Source: Amia ocellicauda
Taxonomy: Eukaryota > Chordata > Actinopteri > Amiiformes > Amiidae
DNA: 64,000 nucleotides
Direction of reading: 5' to 3'
NCBI RefSeq assembly: GCF_036373705.1
Contig: NC_089851.1
Span: 52,054,812-52,118,811 of the forward strand
Of the stretch, positions 1-13,100 are shown piece after piece (position 1 is the stretch's first letter; every line of letters starts with the position of its first letter). The position numbers and the translations under genes were made by a program. The notes below the pieces were generated by a model that saw only the letters and a list, made by a program, of their open reading frames with translations, was not told where the DNA came from and searched no databases.

Positions 1-1623
1 CGCTCCCCCAATGGTCAGTAGCATAGTAGCATGACAGCAGATCACGGACCACTGTCAATCAGATGCTTGCCTTGCCGTCCATCCAACTATCCATCTATCT
101 ATGACTCTCGATATCTAACTCTCTTGCTTGCTATCGCTCCCCCAATGGTCAGTAGCATAGTTGCATAACAGCAGATCACAGACCACTGTCAATCAGATGC
201 TTGCCTTGCCGTCCATCCATCCATCCATCTATCTTTCTATGTATCTATGTCTCTCGATATCTAACTCTCTTGCTTGCTATCGCTCCCCCAATGGTCAGTA
301 GCATAGTAGCATAACAGCAGATCACGGACCACTGTCAATCAGATGCTTGCCTTGCCGTCCATCCATCTATCTATCTATCCATCTATGACTCTTGATATCT
401 AACTCTCTTGCTTGCTATCGCTCCCCCAATGGTCAGTAGCATAGTAGCATAACAGCAGATCACGGACCACTGTCAATCAGATGCTTGCCTTGCCGTCCAT
501 CCATCCATCTATCTATTTATCTATCTATGACTCTTGATATCTAACTCTCTTGCTTGCTATCGCTCCCCCAATGGTCAGTAGCATAGTAGCAAATCACGGA
601 CCACTGTCAATCAGGTGCTTGCCTTGCCGTCCATCCATCCATCCAACTATCTATCTATCTATCTATGACTCTCAATATCTAACTCTCTTGCTTGCTATCG
701 CTCCCCCAATGGTCAGTAGCATTGTAGCATAACAGCAGATCACGGACCACTGTCAATCAGATGCTTGCCTTGCCGTCCATCCATCTATCTATCTATCTAT
801 CTATGACTCTTGATATCTAACTCTCTTGCTTGCTATCGCTCCCCCAATGGTCAGTAGCATAGTAGCATGACAGCAGATCACGGACCACTGTCAATCAGAT
901 GCTTGCCTTGCCGTCCATCCATCCATCCATCTATCTATGACTCTCGATATCTAACTCTCTTGCTTGCTATCGCTCCCCCAATGGTCAGTAGCATAGTTGC
1001 ATAACAGCAGATCACAGACCACTGTCAATCAGATGCTTGCCTTGCCGTCCATCCATCCATCCATCTATCTTTCTATGTATCTATGTCTCTCGATATCTAA
1101 CTCTCTTGCTTGCTATCGCTCCCCCAATGGTCAGTAGCATAACAGCAGATCACGGAACACTGTCAATCAGATGCTTGCCTTGCCGTCCATCCATCCATCC
1201 ATCTATCTATCTATCTATCTATCTATGACTCTCGATATCTAACTCTCTTGCTTGCTATCGCTCCCCCAATGGTCAGTAGAATAGTAGCATATCAGCAGAT
1301 CATGGACCACTGTCAATCAGATGCTTGCCTTGTCTTCCATCCATCCATCTATCTATCTATCTATCTATCTAGCTATCTAGATAGCTATCAATCTATGACT
1401 CTCAATATCTAACTCTCTTGCTTGCTATCGCTCCCCCAATGGTCAGTAGAATAGTAGCATAACAGCAGATCACGGACCACTGTCAATCAGATGCTTGCCT
1501 TGCCGTCCATCCATCCATCTATCTATCTATCTATCTAGCTATCTATCTAGCTATTTAGCTAGCTATCAATCTATGACTCTCAATATCTAACTCTCTTGCT
1601 TGCTATCGCTCCCCCAATGGTCA
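1..1623. repeat. Monomer-only stretch of the satellite
   Basis: Eleven consecutive monomers precede the first cassette, the longest cassette-free run in the window. Units differ mainly in the numbers of CCAT and CTAT repeats and in GATATC/AATATC and TAGTAGC/TAGTTGC variants. The units nearest the cassette carry GCTATCTA insertions that also precede most other cassettes. Confidence 0.9.
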
Positions 1624-1723
1624 CGTATGTTGCATTCAACGACAAAGAAAATCGTGTGCTGGAAATGATTTCTGGCAACTGTGAAGGAACTGCACGACTG
1701 CAGCAAGCACAACACCTCCGTCT

Positions 1724-1797
1724 GTGTCTGTGGCGCAATCGGTCAGCGTGTTCGGCTGTTATTCGAAAGGATGGTGGTTTGAATCCACCCAGGGACG
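1724..1797 (+). tRNA. tRNA-Asn(GTT), copy 1
   Basis: The 74-nt cloverleaf is close to vertebrate tRNA-Asn. The anticodon is GTT, but this copy alone has TTATTC where the others have TTAACC, so the loop changes and the top anticodon-stem pair becomes G-T. As in all copies, acceptor position 3 is G opposite G70. Probably decayed. Confidence 0.75.
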
Positions 1798-1803
1798 GCC
1801 CAC

Positions 1804-1807
1804 TTTT
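1804..1807 (+). terminator. Pol III terminator of tRNA-Asn
   Basis: A TTTT run lies 7 nt after the tRNA-Asn 3' end. The same ACTTTTCCCC context follows the Asn gene in all 18 cassettes. Confidence 0.7.
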
Positions 1808-1904
1808 CCCCCCGCCCCTTGTTATTGTTTCTACTTCTGGCGGTCACCTTGCCAGACTGCGGCTACAGTAACCTTAAGCTGCTTGCTGCGGACGGCCATC
1901 TTGG

Positions 1905-1909
1905 AAAAA
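1905..1909 (-). terminator. Candidate Pol III terminator of tRNA-Thr
   Basis: AAAAA on + gives TTTTT on the transcribed - strand, about 53 nt past the tRNA-Thr 3' end. It is the first run of four or more T after the gene and is conserved in every cassette. This would leave a long 3' trailer. Confidence 0.5.
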
Positions 1910-1961
1910 TGTATTGAGCGTTTAGAAACTTCCTTTCCATTGCCTAGGCCAACATAAACCA

Positions 1962-2035
1962 AGGCACTGCTAGGGGTCGAACCCAGGGTTTCCTGTTTAC
2001 GAGACAGGCGCTTTGACCAACTAAGCCACGGTGCC
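1962..2035 (-). tRNA. tRNA-Thr(CGT), copy 1
   Basis: The 74-nt cloverleaf has anticodon loop CTCGTAA, A box TGGCTTAGTTGG and a canonical T arm. Acceptor position 6 (C) faces A67, one mispair. This copy has GGGGTCGAAC on + where later copies have GGAGTCGAAC. A (CAAAA)n tract (2076..2203) lies about 40 bp upstream of the gene. Confidence 0.8.
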
Positions 2036-3455
2036 AGGACTCTCCCATTCCCCAGTGCCTACACTCAGGCGTAAGAAACAAAACAAAACAAAACAAAACA
2101 AAACAAAACAAAACAAAACAAAACAAAACAAAACAAAACAAAACAAAACAAAACAAAACAAAACAAAACAAAACAAAACAAAACAAAACAAAACAAAACA
2201 AAATCTGGATGCAGGCTGCAACAAAGGAAGCACACAGAGGTGAAAACGTAAGGTTGACGGGAGCAACAAGCTCCCTGTTGCGACTGTCCAGGGGCGGCAA
2301 TGGGAATTGGACGTTAGGTAAGTAGCATAGTAGCATAACAGCAGATCACGGACCACTGTCAATCAGATGCTTGCCTTGCCGTCCATTTATCCATCCATCT
2401 ATCTATCTATCTATCTATGACTCTCGATATCTAACTCTCTTGCTTGCTATCGCTCCCCCAATGGTCAGTAGCATAGTAGCATAACAGCAGATCACGGACC
2501 ACTGTCAATCAGATGCTTGCCTTGCCGTCCATTTATCCATCCATCTATCTATCTATCTATCTATGACTCTCGATATCTAACTCTCTTGCTTGCTATCGCT
2601 CCCCCAATGGTCAGAAGCATAGTAGCATAACAGCAGATCACGGACCACTGTCAATCAGATGCTTGCCTTGCCGTCCATTTATCCATCCATCTATCTATCT
2701 ATCTATCTGTGACTCTCAATATCTAACTCTCTTGCTTGCTATCGCTCCCCCAATGGTCAGTAGCATAGTAGCATAACAGCAGATCACGGACCACTGTCAA
2801 TCAGATGCTTGCCTTTCCGTCCATCTATCTATCTATCTATCTATCTATCTATGACTCTCGATATCTAACTCTCTTGCTTGCTATCGCTCCCCCAATGGTC
2901 AGTAGCATAGTAGCATAACAGCAGATCACGGACCACTGTCAATCAGATGCTTGCCTTGCCGTCCATCCATCCATCCATCTATGACTCTCGATATCTAACT
3001 CTCTTGCTTGCTATCGCTCCCCCAATGGTCAGTAGCATAGTAGCATAACAGCAGATCACGGACCACTGTCAATCAGATGCTTGCCTCGCCGTCCATCCAT
3101 CCATCCATCTATCTATCTATCTATCTATGACTCTCCATATCTAACTCTCTTGCTTGCTATCGCTCCCCCAATGGTCAGTAGCATAGTAGCATAACAGCAG
3201 ATCACGGACCACTGTCAATCAGATGCTTGCCTTGCCGTCCATCCATCCATCTATCTATCTATCTATCTAGCTATCTATCTAGCTATTTAGCTAGCTATCA
3301 ATCTATGACTCTCAATATCTAACTCTCTTGCTTGCTATCGCTCCCCCAATGGTCACGTATGTTGCATTCAACGACAAAGAAAATCGTGTGCTGGCAATGA
3401 TTTCTGGCAACTGTGAAGGAACTGCACGACTGCAGCAAGCACAACACCTCTGTCT

Positions 3456-3529
3456 GTGTCTGTGGCGCAATCGGTCAGCGTGTTCGGCTGTTAACCGAAA
3501 GGATGGTGGTTTGAATCCACCCAGGGACG
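3456..3529 (+). tRNA. tRNA-Asn(GTT), copy 2
   Basis: Reference copy of the array. It has 7/4/5/5-bp stems, anticodon loop CTGTTAA with stem TTCGG/CCGAA, A box TGGCGCAATCGG and B box GGTTTGAATCC. The only stem fault is the G3-G70 mispair. It is preceded by the CTCTG leader variant. Decoding Asn codons would be its role if expressed. Confidence 0.88.
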
Positions 3530-3693
3530 GCCCACTTTTCCCCCCGCCCCTTGTTATTGTTTCTACTTCTGGCGGTCACCTTGCCAGACTGCGGCTACAG
3601 TAACCTTAAGCTGCTTGCTGCGGACGGCCATCTTGGAAAAATGTATTGAGCGTTTAGAAACTTCCTTTCCATTGCCTAGGCCAACATAAACCA

Positions 3694-3767
3694 AGGCACT
3701 GCTAGGAGTCGAACCCAGGGTTTCCTGTTTACGAGACAGGCGCTTTGACCAACTAAGCCACGGTGCC
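3694..3767 (-). tRNA. tRNA-Thr(CGT), copy 2
   Basis: Reference copy. It has anticodon CGT in loop CTCGTAA and B box GGTTCGACTCC. The acceptor is GGCACCG/CAGTGCC with a single C-A mispair. It would read Thr ACG codons. (CAAAA)25 at 3811..3935 lies 43 bp upstream. Confidence 0.88.
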
Positions 3768-5057
3768 AGGACTCTCCCATTCCCCAGTGCCTACACTCAG
3801 GCGTAAGAAACAAAACAAAACAAAACAAAACAAAACAAAACAAAACAAAACAAAACAAAACAAAACAAAACAAAACAAAACAAAACAAAACAAAACAAAA
3901 CAAAACAAAACAAAACAAAACAAAACAAAACAAAATCTGGATGCAGGCTGCAACAAAGGAAGCACACAGAGGTGAAAACGTAAGGTTGACGGGAGCAACA
4001 AGCTCCCTGTTGCGACTGTCCAGGGGCGGCAATGGGAATTGGACGTTAGGTAAGTAGCATAGTAGCATAACAGCAGATCACGGACCACTGTCAATCAGAT
4101 GCTTGCCTTTCCGTCCATCCATCCATCTATCTATCTATCTATCTATGACTCTCGATATCTAACTCTCTTGCTTGCTATCGCTCCCCCAATGGTCAGTAGC
4201 ATAGTAGCATAACAGCAGATCACGGACCACTGTCAATCAGATGCTTGCCTTGCCGTCCATTTATCCATCCATCTATCTATCTATCTATCTATGACTCTCG
4301 ATATCTAACTCTCTTGCTTGCTATCGCTCCCCCAATGGTCAGTAGCATAGTAGCATAACAGCAGATCACGGACCACTGTCAATCAGATGCTTGCCTTGCC
4401 GTCCATTTATCCATCCATCTATCTATCTATCTATCTATGACTCTCGATATCTAACTCTCTTGCTTGCTATCGCTCCCCCAATGGTCAGTAGCATAGTAGC
4501 ATAACAGCAGATCACGGACCACTGTCAATCAGATGCTTGCCTTGCCGTCCATTTATCCATCCATCTATCTATCTATCTATCTATGACTCTCGATATCTAA
4601 CTCTCTTGCTTGCTATCGCTCCCCCAATGGTCAGTAGCATAGTAGCATAACAGCAGATCACGGACCACTGTCAATCAGATGCTTGCCTTGCCGTCCATTT
4701 ATCCATCCATCTATCTATCTATCTATCTATGACTCTCGATATCTAACTCTCTTGCTTGCTATCGCTCCCCCAATGGTCAGTAGCATAGTAGCATAACAGC
4801 AGATCACGGACCACTGTCAATCAGATGCTTGCCTTGCCGTCCATCCATCCATCTTTCTATCTATCTATCTAGCTATCTATCTAGCTATTTAGCTAGCTAT
4901 CAATCTATGACTCTCAATATCTAACTCTCTTGCTTGCTATCGCTCCCCCAATGGTCACGTATGTTGCATTCAACGACAAAGAAAATCGTGTGCTGGCAAT
5001 GATTTCTGGCAACTGTGAAGGAACTGCACGACTGCAGCAAGCACAACACCTCTGTCT

Positions 5058-5131
5058 GTGTCTGTGGCGCAATCGGTCAGCGTGTTCGGCTGTTAACCGA
5101 AAGGATGGTGGTTTGAATCCACCCAGGGACG
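5058..5131 (+). tRNA. tRNA-Asn(GTT), copy 3
   Basis: Identical by eye to the copy at 3456, with the same CTCTG leader. Confidence 0.88.
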
Positions 5132-5295
5132 GCCCACTTTTCCCCCCGCCCCTTGTTATTGTTTCTACTTCTGGCGGTCACCTTGCCAGACTGCGGCTAC
5201 AGTAACCTTAAGCTGCTTGCTGCGGACGGCCATCTTGGAAAAATGTATTGAGCGTTTAGAAACTTCCTTTCCATTGCCTAGGCCAACATAAACCA

Positions 5296-5369
5296 AGGCA
5301 CTGCTAGGAGTCGAACCCAGGGTTTCCTGTTTACGAGACAGGCGCTTTGACCAACTAAGCCACGGTGCC
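5296..5369 (-). tRNA. tRNA-Thr(CGT), copy 3
   Basis: Identical by eye to the copy at 3694. (CAAAA)26 at 5413..5542. Confidence 0.88.
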
Positions 5370-6632
5370 AGGACTCTCCCATTCCCCAGTGCCTACACTC
5401 AGGCGTAAGAAACAAAACAAAACAAAACAAAACAAAACAAAACAAAACAAAACAAAACAAAACAAAACAAAACAAAACAAAACAAAACAAAACAAAACAA
5501 AACAAAACAAAACAAAACAAAACAAAACAAAACAAAACAAAATCTGGATGCAGGCTGCAACAAAGGAAGCACACAGAGGTGAAAACGTAAGGTTGACGGG
5601 AGCAACAAGCTCCCTGTTGCGACTGTCCAGGGGCGGCAATGGGAATTGGACGTTAGGTAAGTAGCATAGTAGCATAACAGCAGATCACGGACCACTGTCA
5701 ATCAGATGCTTGCCTTTCCGTCCATCTATCTATCTATCTATCTATCTATCTATGACTCTCGATATCTAACTCTCTTGCTTGCTATCGCTCCCCCAATGGT
5801 CAGTAGCATAGTAGCATAACAGCAGATCACGGACCACTGTCAATCAGATGCTTGCCTTGCCGTCCATCCATCCATCCATCTATGACTCTCGATATCTAAC
5901 TCTCTTGCTTGCTATCGCTCCCCCAATGGTCAGTAGCATAGTAGCATAACAGCAGATCACGGACCACTGTCAATCAGATGCTTGCCTTGCCGTCCATCCA
6001 TCCATCCATCTATCTATCTATCTATCTATGACTCTCCATATCTAACTCTCTTGCTTGCTATCGCTCCCCCAATGGTCAGTAGCATAGTAGCATATCAGCA
6101 GATCACGGACCACTGTCAATCAGATGCTTGCCTTGCCGTCCATCCATCCATCCATCTATGACTCTCGATATCTAACTCTCTTGCTTGCTATCGCTCCCCC
6201 AATGGTCAGTAGCATAGTAGCATAACAGCAGATCACGGACCACTGTCAATCAGATGCTTGCCTTGCCGTCCATCCATCCATCCATCTATCTATCTATCTA
6301 TCTATGACTCTCCATATCTAACTCTCTTGCTTGCTATCGCTCCCCCAATGGTCAGTAGCATAGTAGCATAACAGCAGATCACGGACCACTGTCAATCAGA
6401 TGCTTGCCTTGCCGTCCATCCATCCATCTATCTATCTATCTATCTAGCTATCTATCTAGCTATTTAGCTAGCTATCAATCTATGACTCTCAATATCTAAC
6501 TCTCTTGCTTGCTATCGCTCCCCCAATGGTCACGTATGTTGCATTCAACGACAAAGAAAATCGTGTGCTGGCAATGATTTCTGGCAACTGTGAAGGAACT
6601 GCACGACTGCAGCAAGCACAACACCTCCGTCT

Positions 6633-6706
6633 GTGTCTGTGGCGCAATCGGTCAGCGTGTTCGGCTGTTAACCGAAAGGATGGTGGTTTGAATCCACCCA
6701 GGGACG
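6633..6706 (+). tRNA. tRNA-Asn(GTT), copy 4
   Basis: Gene body as at 3456. The leader is the CTCCG variant, which from here to copy 11 alternates with CTCTG. Confidence 0.88.
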
Positions 6707-6870
6707 GCCCACTTTTCCCCCCGCCCCTTGTTATTGTTTCTACTTCTGGCGGTCACCTTGCCAGACTGCGGCTACAGTAACCTTAAGCTGCTTGCTGCGG
6801 ACGGCCATCTTGGAAAAATGTATTGAGCGTTTAGAAACTTCCTTTCCATTGCCTAGGCCAACATAAACCA

Positions 6871-6944
6871 AGGCACAGCTAGGAGTCGAACCCAGGGTTT
6901 CCTGTTTACGAGACAGGCGCTTTGACCAACTAAGCCACGGTGCC
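6871..6944 (-). tRNA. tRNA-Thr(CGT), copy 4
   Basis: First copy with GGCACAGC on +, so acceptor position 67 is T and the 6-67 mispair becomes C-T. The upstream (CAAAA)n at 6988..7075 carries a CAACAAAA interruption. Confidence 0.83.
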
Positions 6945-8173
6945 AGGACTCTCCCATTCCCCAGTGCCTACACTCAGGCGTAAGAAACAAAACAAAACAA
7001 AACAAAACAAAACAACAAAACAAAACAAAACAAAACAAAACAAAACAAAACAAAACAAAACAAAACAAAACAAAATCTGGATGCAGGCTGCAACAAAGGA
7101 AGCACACAGAGGTGAAAACGTAAGGTTGACGGGAGCAACAAGCTCCCTGTTGCGACTGTCCAGGGGCGGCAATGGGAATTGGACGTTAGGTAAGTAGCAT
7201 AGTAGCATAACAGCAGATCACGGACCACTGTCAATCAGATGCTTGCCTTTCCGTCCATCTATCTATCTATCTATCTATCTATCTATGACTCTCGATATCT
7301 AACTCTCTTGCTTGCTATCGCTCCCCCAATGGTCAGTAGCATAGTAGCATAACAGCAGATCACGGACCACTGTCAATCAGATGCTTGCCTTGCCGTCCAT
7401 CCATCCATCCATCTATGACTCTCGATATCTAACTCTCTTGCTTGCTATCGCTCCCCCAATGGTCAGTAGCATAGTAGCATAACAGCAGATCACGGACCAC
7501 TGTCAATCAGATGCTTGCCTTGCCGTCCATCCATCCATCCATCTATCTATCTATCTATCTATGACTCTCCATATCTAACTCTCTTTCTTGCTATCGCTCC
7601 CCCAATGGTCAGTAGCATAGTAGCATAACAGCAGATCACGGACCACTGTCAATCAGATGCTTGCCTTGCCGTCCATCCATCCATCCATCTATGACTCTCG
7701 ATATCTAACTCTCTTGCTTGCTATCGCTCCCCCAATGGTCAGTAGCATAGTAGCATAACAGCAGATCACGGACCACTGTCAATCAGATGCTTGCCTTGCC
7801 GTCCATCCATCCATCCATCTATCTATCTATCTATCTATGACTCTCCATATCTAACTCTCTTGCTTGCTATCGCTCCCCCAATGGTCAGTAGCATAGTAGC
7901 ATAACAGCAGATCACGGACCACTGTCAATCAAATGCTTGCCTTGCCGTCCATCCATCCATCTATCTATCTATCTATCTATCTATCTAGCTATCTATCTAG
8001 CTATTTAGCTAGCTATCAATCTATGACTCTCAATATCTAACTCTCTTGCTTGCTATCGCTCCCCCAATGGTCACGTATGTTGCATTCAACGACAAAGAAA
8101 ATCGTGTGCTGGCAATGATTTCTGGCAACTGTGAAGGAACTGCACGACTGCAGCAAGCACAACACCTCTGTCT

Positions 8174-8247
8174 GTGTCTGTGGCGCAATCGGTCAGCGTG
8201 TTCGGCTGTTAACCGAAAGGATGGTGGTTTGAATCCACCCAGGGACG
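8174..8247 (+). tRNA. tRNA-Asn(GTT), copy 5
   Basis: Body as at 3456; CTCTG leader. Confidence 0.88.
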
Positions 8248-8411
8248 GCCCACTTTTCCCCCCGCCCCTTGTTATTGTTTCTACTTCTGGCGGTCACCTT
8301 GCCAGACTGCGGCTACAGTAACCTTAAGCTGCTTGCTGCGGACGGCCATCTTGGAAAAATGTATTGAGCGTTTAGAAACTTCCTTTCCATTGCCTAGGCC
8401 AACATAAACCA

Positions 8412-8485
8412 AGGCACAGCTAGGAGTCGAACCCAGGGTTTCCTGTTTACGAGACAGGCACTTTGACCAACTAAGCCACGGTGCC
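8412..8485 (-). tRNA. tRNA-Thr(CGT), copy 5
   Basis: Has the C-T acceptor mispair and CACTTTGACC on +, which turns the last D-stem pair into a G-T wobble. (CAAAA)22 at 8529..8638. Confidence 0.82.
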
Positions 8486-9728
8486 AGGACTCTCCCATTC
8501 CCCAGTGCCTACACTCAGGCGTAAGAAACAAAACAAAACAAAACAAAACAAAACAAAACAAAACAAAACAAAACAAAACAAAACAAAACAAAACAAAACA
8601 AAACAAAACAAAACAAAACAAAACAAAACAAAACAAAATCTGGATGCAGGCTGCAACAAAGGAAGCACACAGAGGTGAAAACGTAAGGTTGACGGGAGCA
8701 ACAAGCTCCCTGTTGCGACTGTCCAGGGGCGGCAATGGGAATTGGACGTTAGGTAAGTAGCATAGTAGCATAACAGCAGATCACGGACCACTGTCAATCA
8801 GATGCTTGCCTTTCCGTCCATCCATCCATCTATCTATCTATCTATCTATGACTCTCGATATCTAACTCTCTTGCTTGCTATCGCTCCCCCAATGGTCAGT
8901 AGCATAGTAGCATAACAGCAGATCACGGACCACTGTCAATCAGATGCTTGCCTTGCCGTCCATCCATCCATCCATCTATGACTCTCGATATCTAACTCTC
9001 TTGCTTGCTATCGCTCCCCCAATGGTCAGTAGCATAGTAGCATAACAGCAGATCACGGACCACTGTCAATCAGATGCTTGCCTTGCCGTCCATCCATCCA
9101 TCCATCTATCTATCTATCTATCTATGACTCTCCATATCTAACTCTCTTGCTTGCTATCGCTCCCCCAATGGTCAGTAGCATAGTAGCATATCAGCAGATC
9201 ACGGACCACTGTCAATCAGATGCTTGCCTTGCCGTCCATCCATCCATCCATCTATGACTCTCGATATCTAACTCTCTTGCTTGCTATCGCTCCCCCAATG
9301 GTCAGTAGCATAGTAGCATAACAGCAGATCACGGACCACTGTCAATCAGATGCTTGCCTTGCCGTCCATCCATCCATCCATCTATCTATCTATCTATCTA
9401 TGACTCTCCATATCTAACTCTCTTGCTTGCTATCGCTCCCCCAATGGTCAGTAGCATAGTAGCATAACAGCAGATCACGGACCACTGTCAATCAGATGCT
9501 TGCCTTGCCGTCCATCCATCCATCTATCTATCTATCTATCTAGCTATCTATCTAGCTATTTAGCTAGCTATCAATCTATGACTCTCAATATCTAACTCTC
9601 TTGCTTGCTATCGCTCCCCCAATGGTCACGTATGTTGCATTCAACGACAAAGAAAATCGTGTGCTGGCAATGATTTCTGGCAACTGTGAAGGAACTGCAC
9701 GACTGCAGCAAGCACAACACCTCCGTCT

Positions 9729-9802
9729 GTGTCTGTGGCGCAATCGGTCAGCGTGTTCGGCTGTTAACCGAAAGGATGGTGGTTTGAATCCACCCAGGGA
9801 CG
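9729..9802 (+). tRNA. tRNA-Asn(GTT), copy 6
   Basis: Body as at 3456; CTCCG leader. Confidence 0.88.
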
Positions 9803-9966
9803 GCCCACTTTTCCCCCCGCCCCTTGTTATTGTTTCTACTTCTGGCGGTCACCTTGCCAGACTGCGGCTACAGTAACCTTAAGCTGCTTGCTGCGGACGG
9901 CCATCTTGGAAAAATGTATTGAGCGTTTAGAAACTTCCTTTCCATTGCCTAGGCCAACATAAACCA

Positions 9967-10040
9967 AGGCACAGCTAGGAGTCGAACCCAGGGTTTCCTG
10001 TTTACGAGACAGGCGCTTTGACCAACTAAGCCACGGTGCC
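9967..10040 (-). tRNA. tRNA-Thr(CGT), copy 6
   Basis: Matches copy 4 (GGCACAGC with GCGCTTTG). The (CAAAA)n at 10084..10181 has an expanded A7 run. Confidence 0.83.
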
Positions 10041-10105
10041 AGGACTCTCCCATTCCCCAGTGCCTACACTCAGGCGTAAGAAACAAAACAAAACAAAACA
10101 AAACA

Positions 10106-10136
<31 letters not shown>

Positions 10137-11064
10137 CAAAACAAAACAAAACAAAACAAAACAAAACAAAACAAAACAAAATCTGGATGCAGGCTGCAAC
10201 AAAGGAAGCACACAGAGGTGAAAACGTAAGGTTGACGGGAGCAACAAGCTCCCTGTTGCGACTGTCCAGGGGCGGCAATGGGAATTGGACGTTAGGTAAG
10301 TAGCATAGTAGCATAACAGCAGATCACGGACCACTGTCAATCAGATGCTTGCCTTTCCGTCCATCTATCTATCTATCTATCTATCTATCTATGACTCTCG
10401 ATATCTAACTCTCTTGCTTGCTATCGCTCCCCCAATGGTCAGTAGCATAGTAGCATAACAGCAGATCACGGACCACTGTCAATCAGATGCTTGCCTTGCC
10501 GTCCATCCATCCATCCATCTATGACTCTCGATATCTAACTCTCTTGCTTGCTATCGCTCCCCCAATGGTCAGTAGCATAGTAGCATAACAGCAGATCACG
10601 GACCACTGTCAATCAGATGCTTGCCTTGCCGTCCATCCATCCATCCATCTATCTATCTATCTATCTATGACTCTCCATATCTAACTCTCTTTCTTGCTAT
10701 CGCTCCCCCAATGGTCAGTAGCATAGTAGCATAACAGCAGATCACGGACCACTGTCAATCAGATGCTTGCCTTGCCGTCCATCCATCCATCCATCTATGA
10801 CTCTCGATATCTAACTCTCTTGCTTGCTATCGCTCCCCCAATGGTCAGTAGCATAGTAGCATAACAGCAGATCACGGACCACTGTCAATCAGATGCTTGC
10901 CTTGCCGTCCATCCATCCATCCATCTATCTATCTATCTATCTATGACTCTCCATATCTAACTCTCTTGCTTGCTATCGCTCCCCCAATGGTCAGTAGCAT
11001 AGTAGCATAACAGCAGATCACGGACCACTGTCAATCAAATGCTTGCCTTGCCGTCCATCCATCC

Positions 11065-11101
<37 letters not shown>

Positions 11102-11287
11102 GCTATCTATCTAGCTATTTAGCTAGCTATCAATCTATGACTCTCAATATCTAACTCTCTTGCTTGCTATCGCTCCCCCAATGGTCACGTATGTTGCATT
11201 CAACGACAAAGAAAATCGTGTGCTGGCAATGATTTCTGGCAACTGTGAAGGAACTGCACGACTGCAGCAAGCACAACACCTCTGTCT

Positions 11288-11361
11288 GTGTCTGTGGCGC
11301 AATCGGTCAGCGTGTTCGGCTGTTAACCGAAAGGATGGTGGTTTGAATCCACCCAGGGACG
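11288..11361 (+). tRNA. tRNA-Asn(GTT), copy 7
   Basis: Body as at 3456; CTCTG leader. The spacer to Thr has AGCTGTTTGC, shared only with copy 9. Confidence 0.88.
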
Positions 11362-11525
11362 GCCCACTTTTCCCCCCGCCCCTTGTTATTGTTTCTACTT
11401 CTGGCGGTCACCTTGCCAGACTGCGGCTACAGTAACCTTAAGCTGTTTGCTGCGGACGGCCATCTTGGAAAAATGTATTGAGCGTTTAGAAACTTCCTTT
11501 CCATTGCCTAGGCCAACATAAACCA

Positions 11526-11599
11526 AGGCACAGCTAGGAGTCGAACCCAGGGTTTCCTGTTTACGAGACAGGCACTTTGACCAACTAAGCCACGGTGCC
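11526..11599 (-). tRNA. tRNA-Thr(CGT), copy 7
   Basis: Matches copy 5, with the D-stem wobble and C-T acceptor mispair. (CAAAA)26 at 11643..11772. Confidence 0.82.
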
Positions 11600-12862
11600 A
11601 GGACTCTCCCATTCCCCAGTGCCTACACTCAGGCGTAAGAAACAAAACAAAACAAAACAAAACAAAACAAAACAAAACAAAACAAAACAAAACAAAACAA
11701 AACAAAACAAAACAAAACAAAACAAAACAAAACAAAACAAAACAAAACAAAACAAAACAAAACAAAACAAAATCTGGATGCAGGCTGCAACAAAGGAAGC
11801 ACACAGAGGTGAAAACGTAAGGTTGACGGGAGCAACAAGCTCCCTGTTGCGACTGTCCAGGGGCGGCAATGGGAATTGGACGTTAGGTAAGTAGCATAGT
11901 AGCATAACAGCAGATCACGGACCACTGTCAATCAGATGCTTGCCTTTCCGTCCATCTATCTATCTATCTATCTATCTATCTATGACTCTCGATATCTAAC
12001 TCTCTTGCTTGCTATCGCTCCCCCAATGGTCAGTAGCATAGTAGCATAACAGCAGATCACGGACCACTGTCAATCAGATGCTTGCCTTGCCGTCCATCCA
12101 TCCATCCATCTATGACTCTCGATATCTAACTCTCTTGCTTGCTATCGCTCCCCCAATGGTCAGTAGCATAGTAGCATAACAGCAGATCACGGACCACTGT
12201 CAATCAGATGCTTGCCTTGCCGTCCATCCATCCATCCATCTATCTATCTATCTATCTATGACTCTCCATATCTAACTCTCTTGCTTGCTATCGCTCCCCC
12301 AATGGTCAGTAGCATAGTAGCATAACAGCAGATCACGGACCACTGTCAATCAGATGCTTGCCTTGCCGTCCATCCATCCATCCATCTATGACTCTCGATA
12401 TCTAACTCTCTTGCTTGCTATCGCTCCCCCAATGGTCAGTAGCATAGTAGCATAACAGCAGATCACGGACCACTGTCAATCAGATGCTTGCCTTGCCGTC
12501 CATCCATCCATCCATCTATCTATCTATCTAACTATGACTCTCCATATCTAACTCTCTTGCTTGCTATCGCTCCCCCAATGGTCAGTAGCATAGTAGCATA
12601 ACAGCAGATCACGGACCACTGTCAATCAAATGCTTGCCTTGCCGTCCATCCATCCATCTTTCTATCTATCTATCTAGCTATCTATCTAGCTATTTAGCTA
12701 GCTATCAATCTATGACTCTCAATATCTAACTCTCTTGCTTGCTATCGCTCCCCCAATGGTCACGTATGTTGCATTCAACGACAAAGAAAATCGTGTGCTG
12801 GCAATGATTTCTGGCAACTGTGAAGGAACTGCACGACTGCAGCAAGCACAACACCTCCGTCT

Positions 12863-12936
12863 GTGTCTGTGGCGCAATCGGTCAGCGTGTTCGGCTGTTA
12901 ACCGAAAGGATGGTGGTTTGAATCCACCCAGGGACG
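12863..12936 (+). tRNA. tRNA-Asn(GTT), copy 8
   Basis: Body as at 3456; CTCCG leader. The 3' flank reads GGCCAAC instead of GGCCCAC, shared with copy 10. The TTTT terminator is kept. Confidence 0.87.
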
Positions 12937-13100
12937 GCCAACTTTTCCCCCCGCCCCTTGTTATTGTTTCTACTTCTGGCGGTCACCTTGCCAGACTGCG
13001 GCTACAGTAACCTTAAGCTGCTTGCTGCGGACGGCCATCTTGGAAAAATGTATTGAGCGTTTAGAAACTTCCTTTCCATTGCCTAGGCCAACATAAACCA

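Noticed and set aside
1596-1871. Recurrent 91-codon frame starting MLAIAPPMVTYVAFNDKENR, present in most of the 18 cassettes
   Set aside because: It crosses the satellite core and the whole tRNA-Asn gene. Its conservation is that of the DNA repeat, and there is no coding signature.
1944-2362. Long minus-strand frames with FVLFC repeats, and + frames with QNKTK repeats, recurring in every cassette
   Set aside because: They are translations of the (CAAAA)n tract and the flanking tRNA-Thr gene. A pentanucleotide repeat without stops keeps all frames open.
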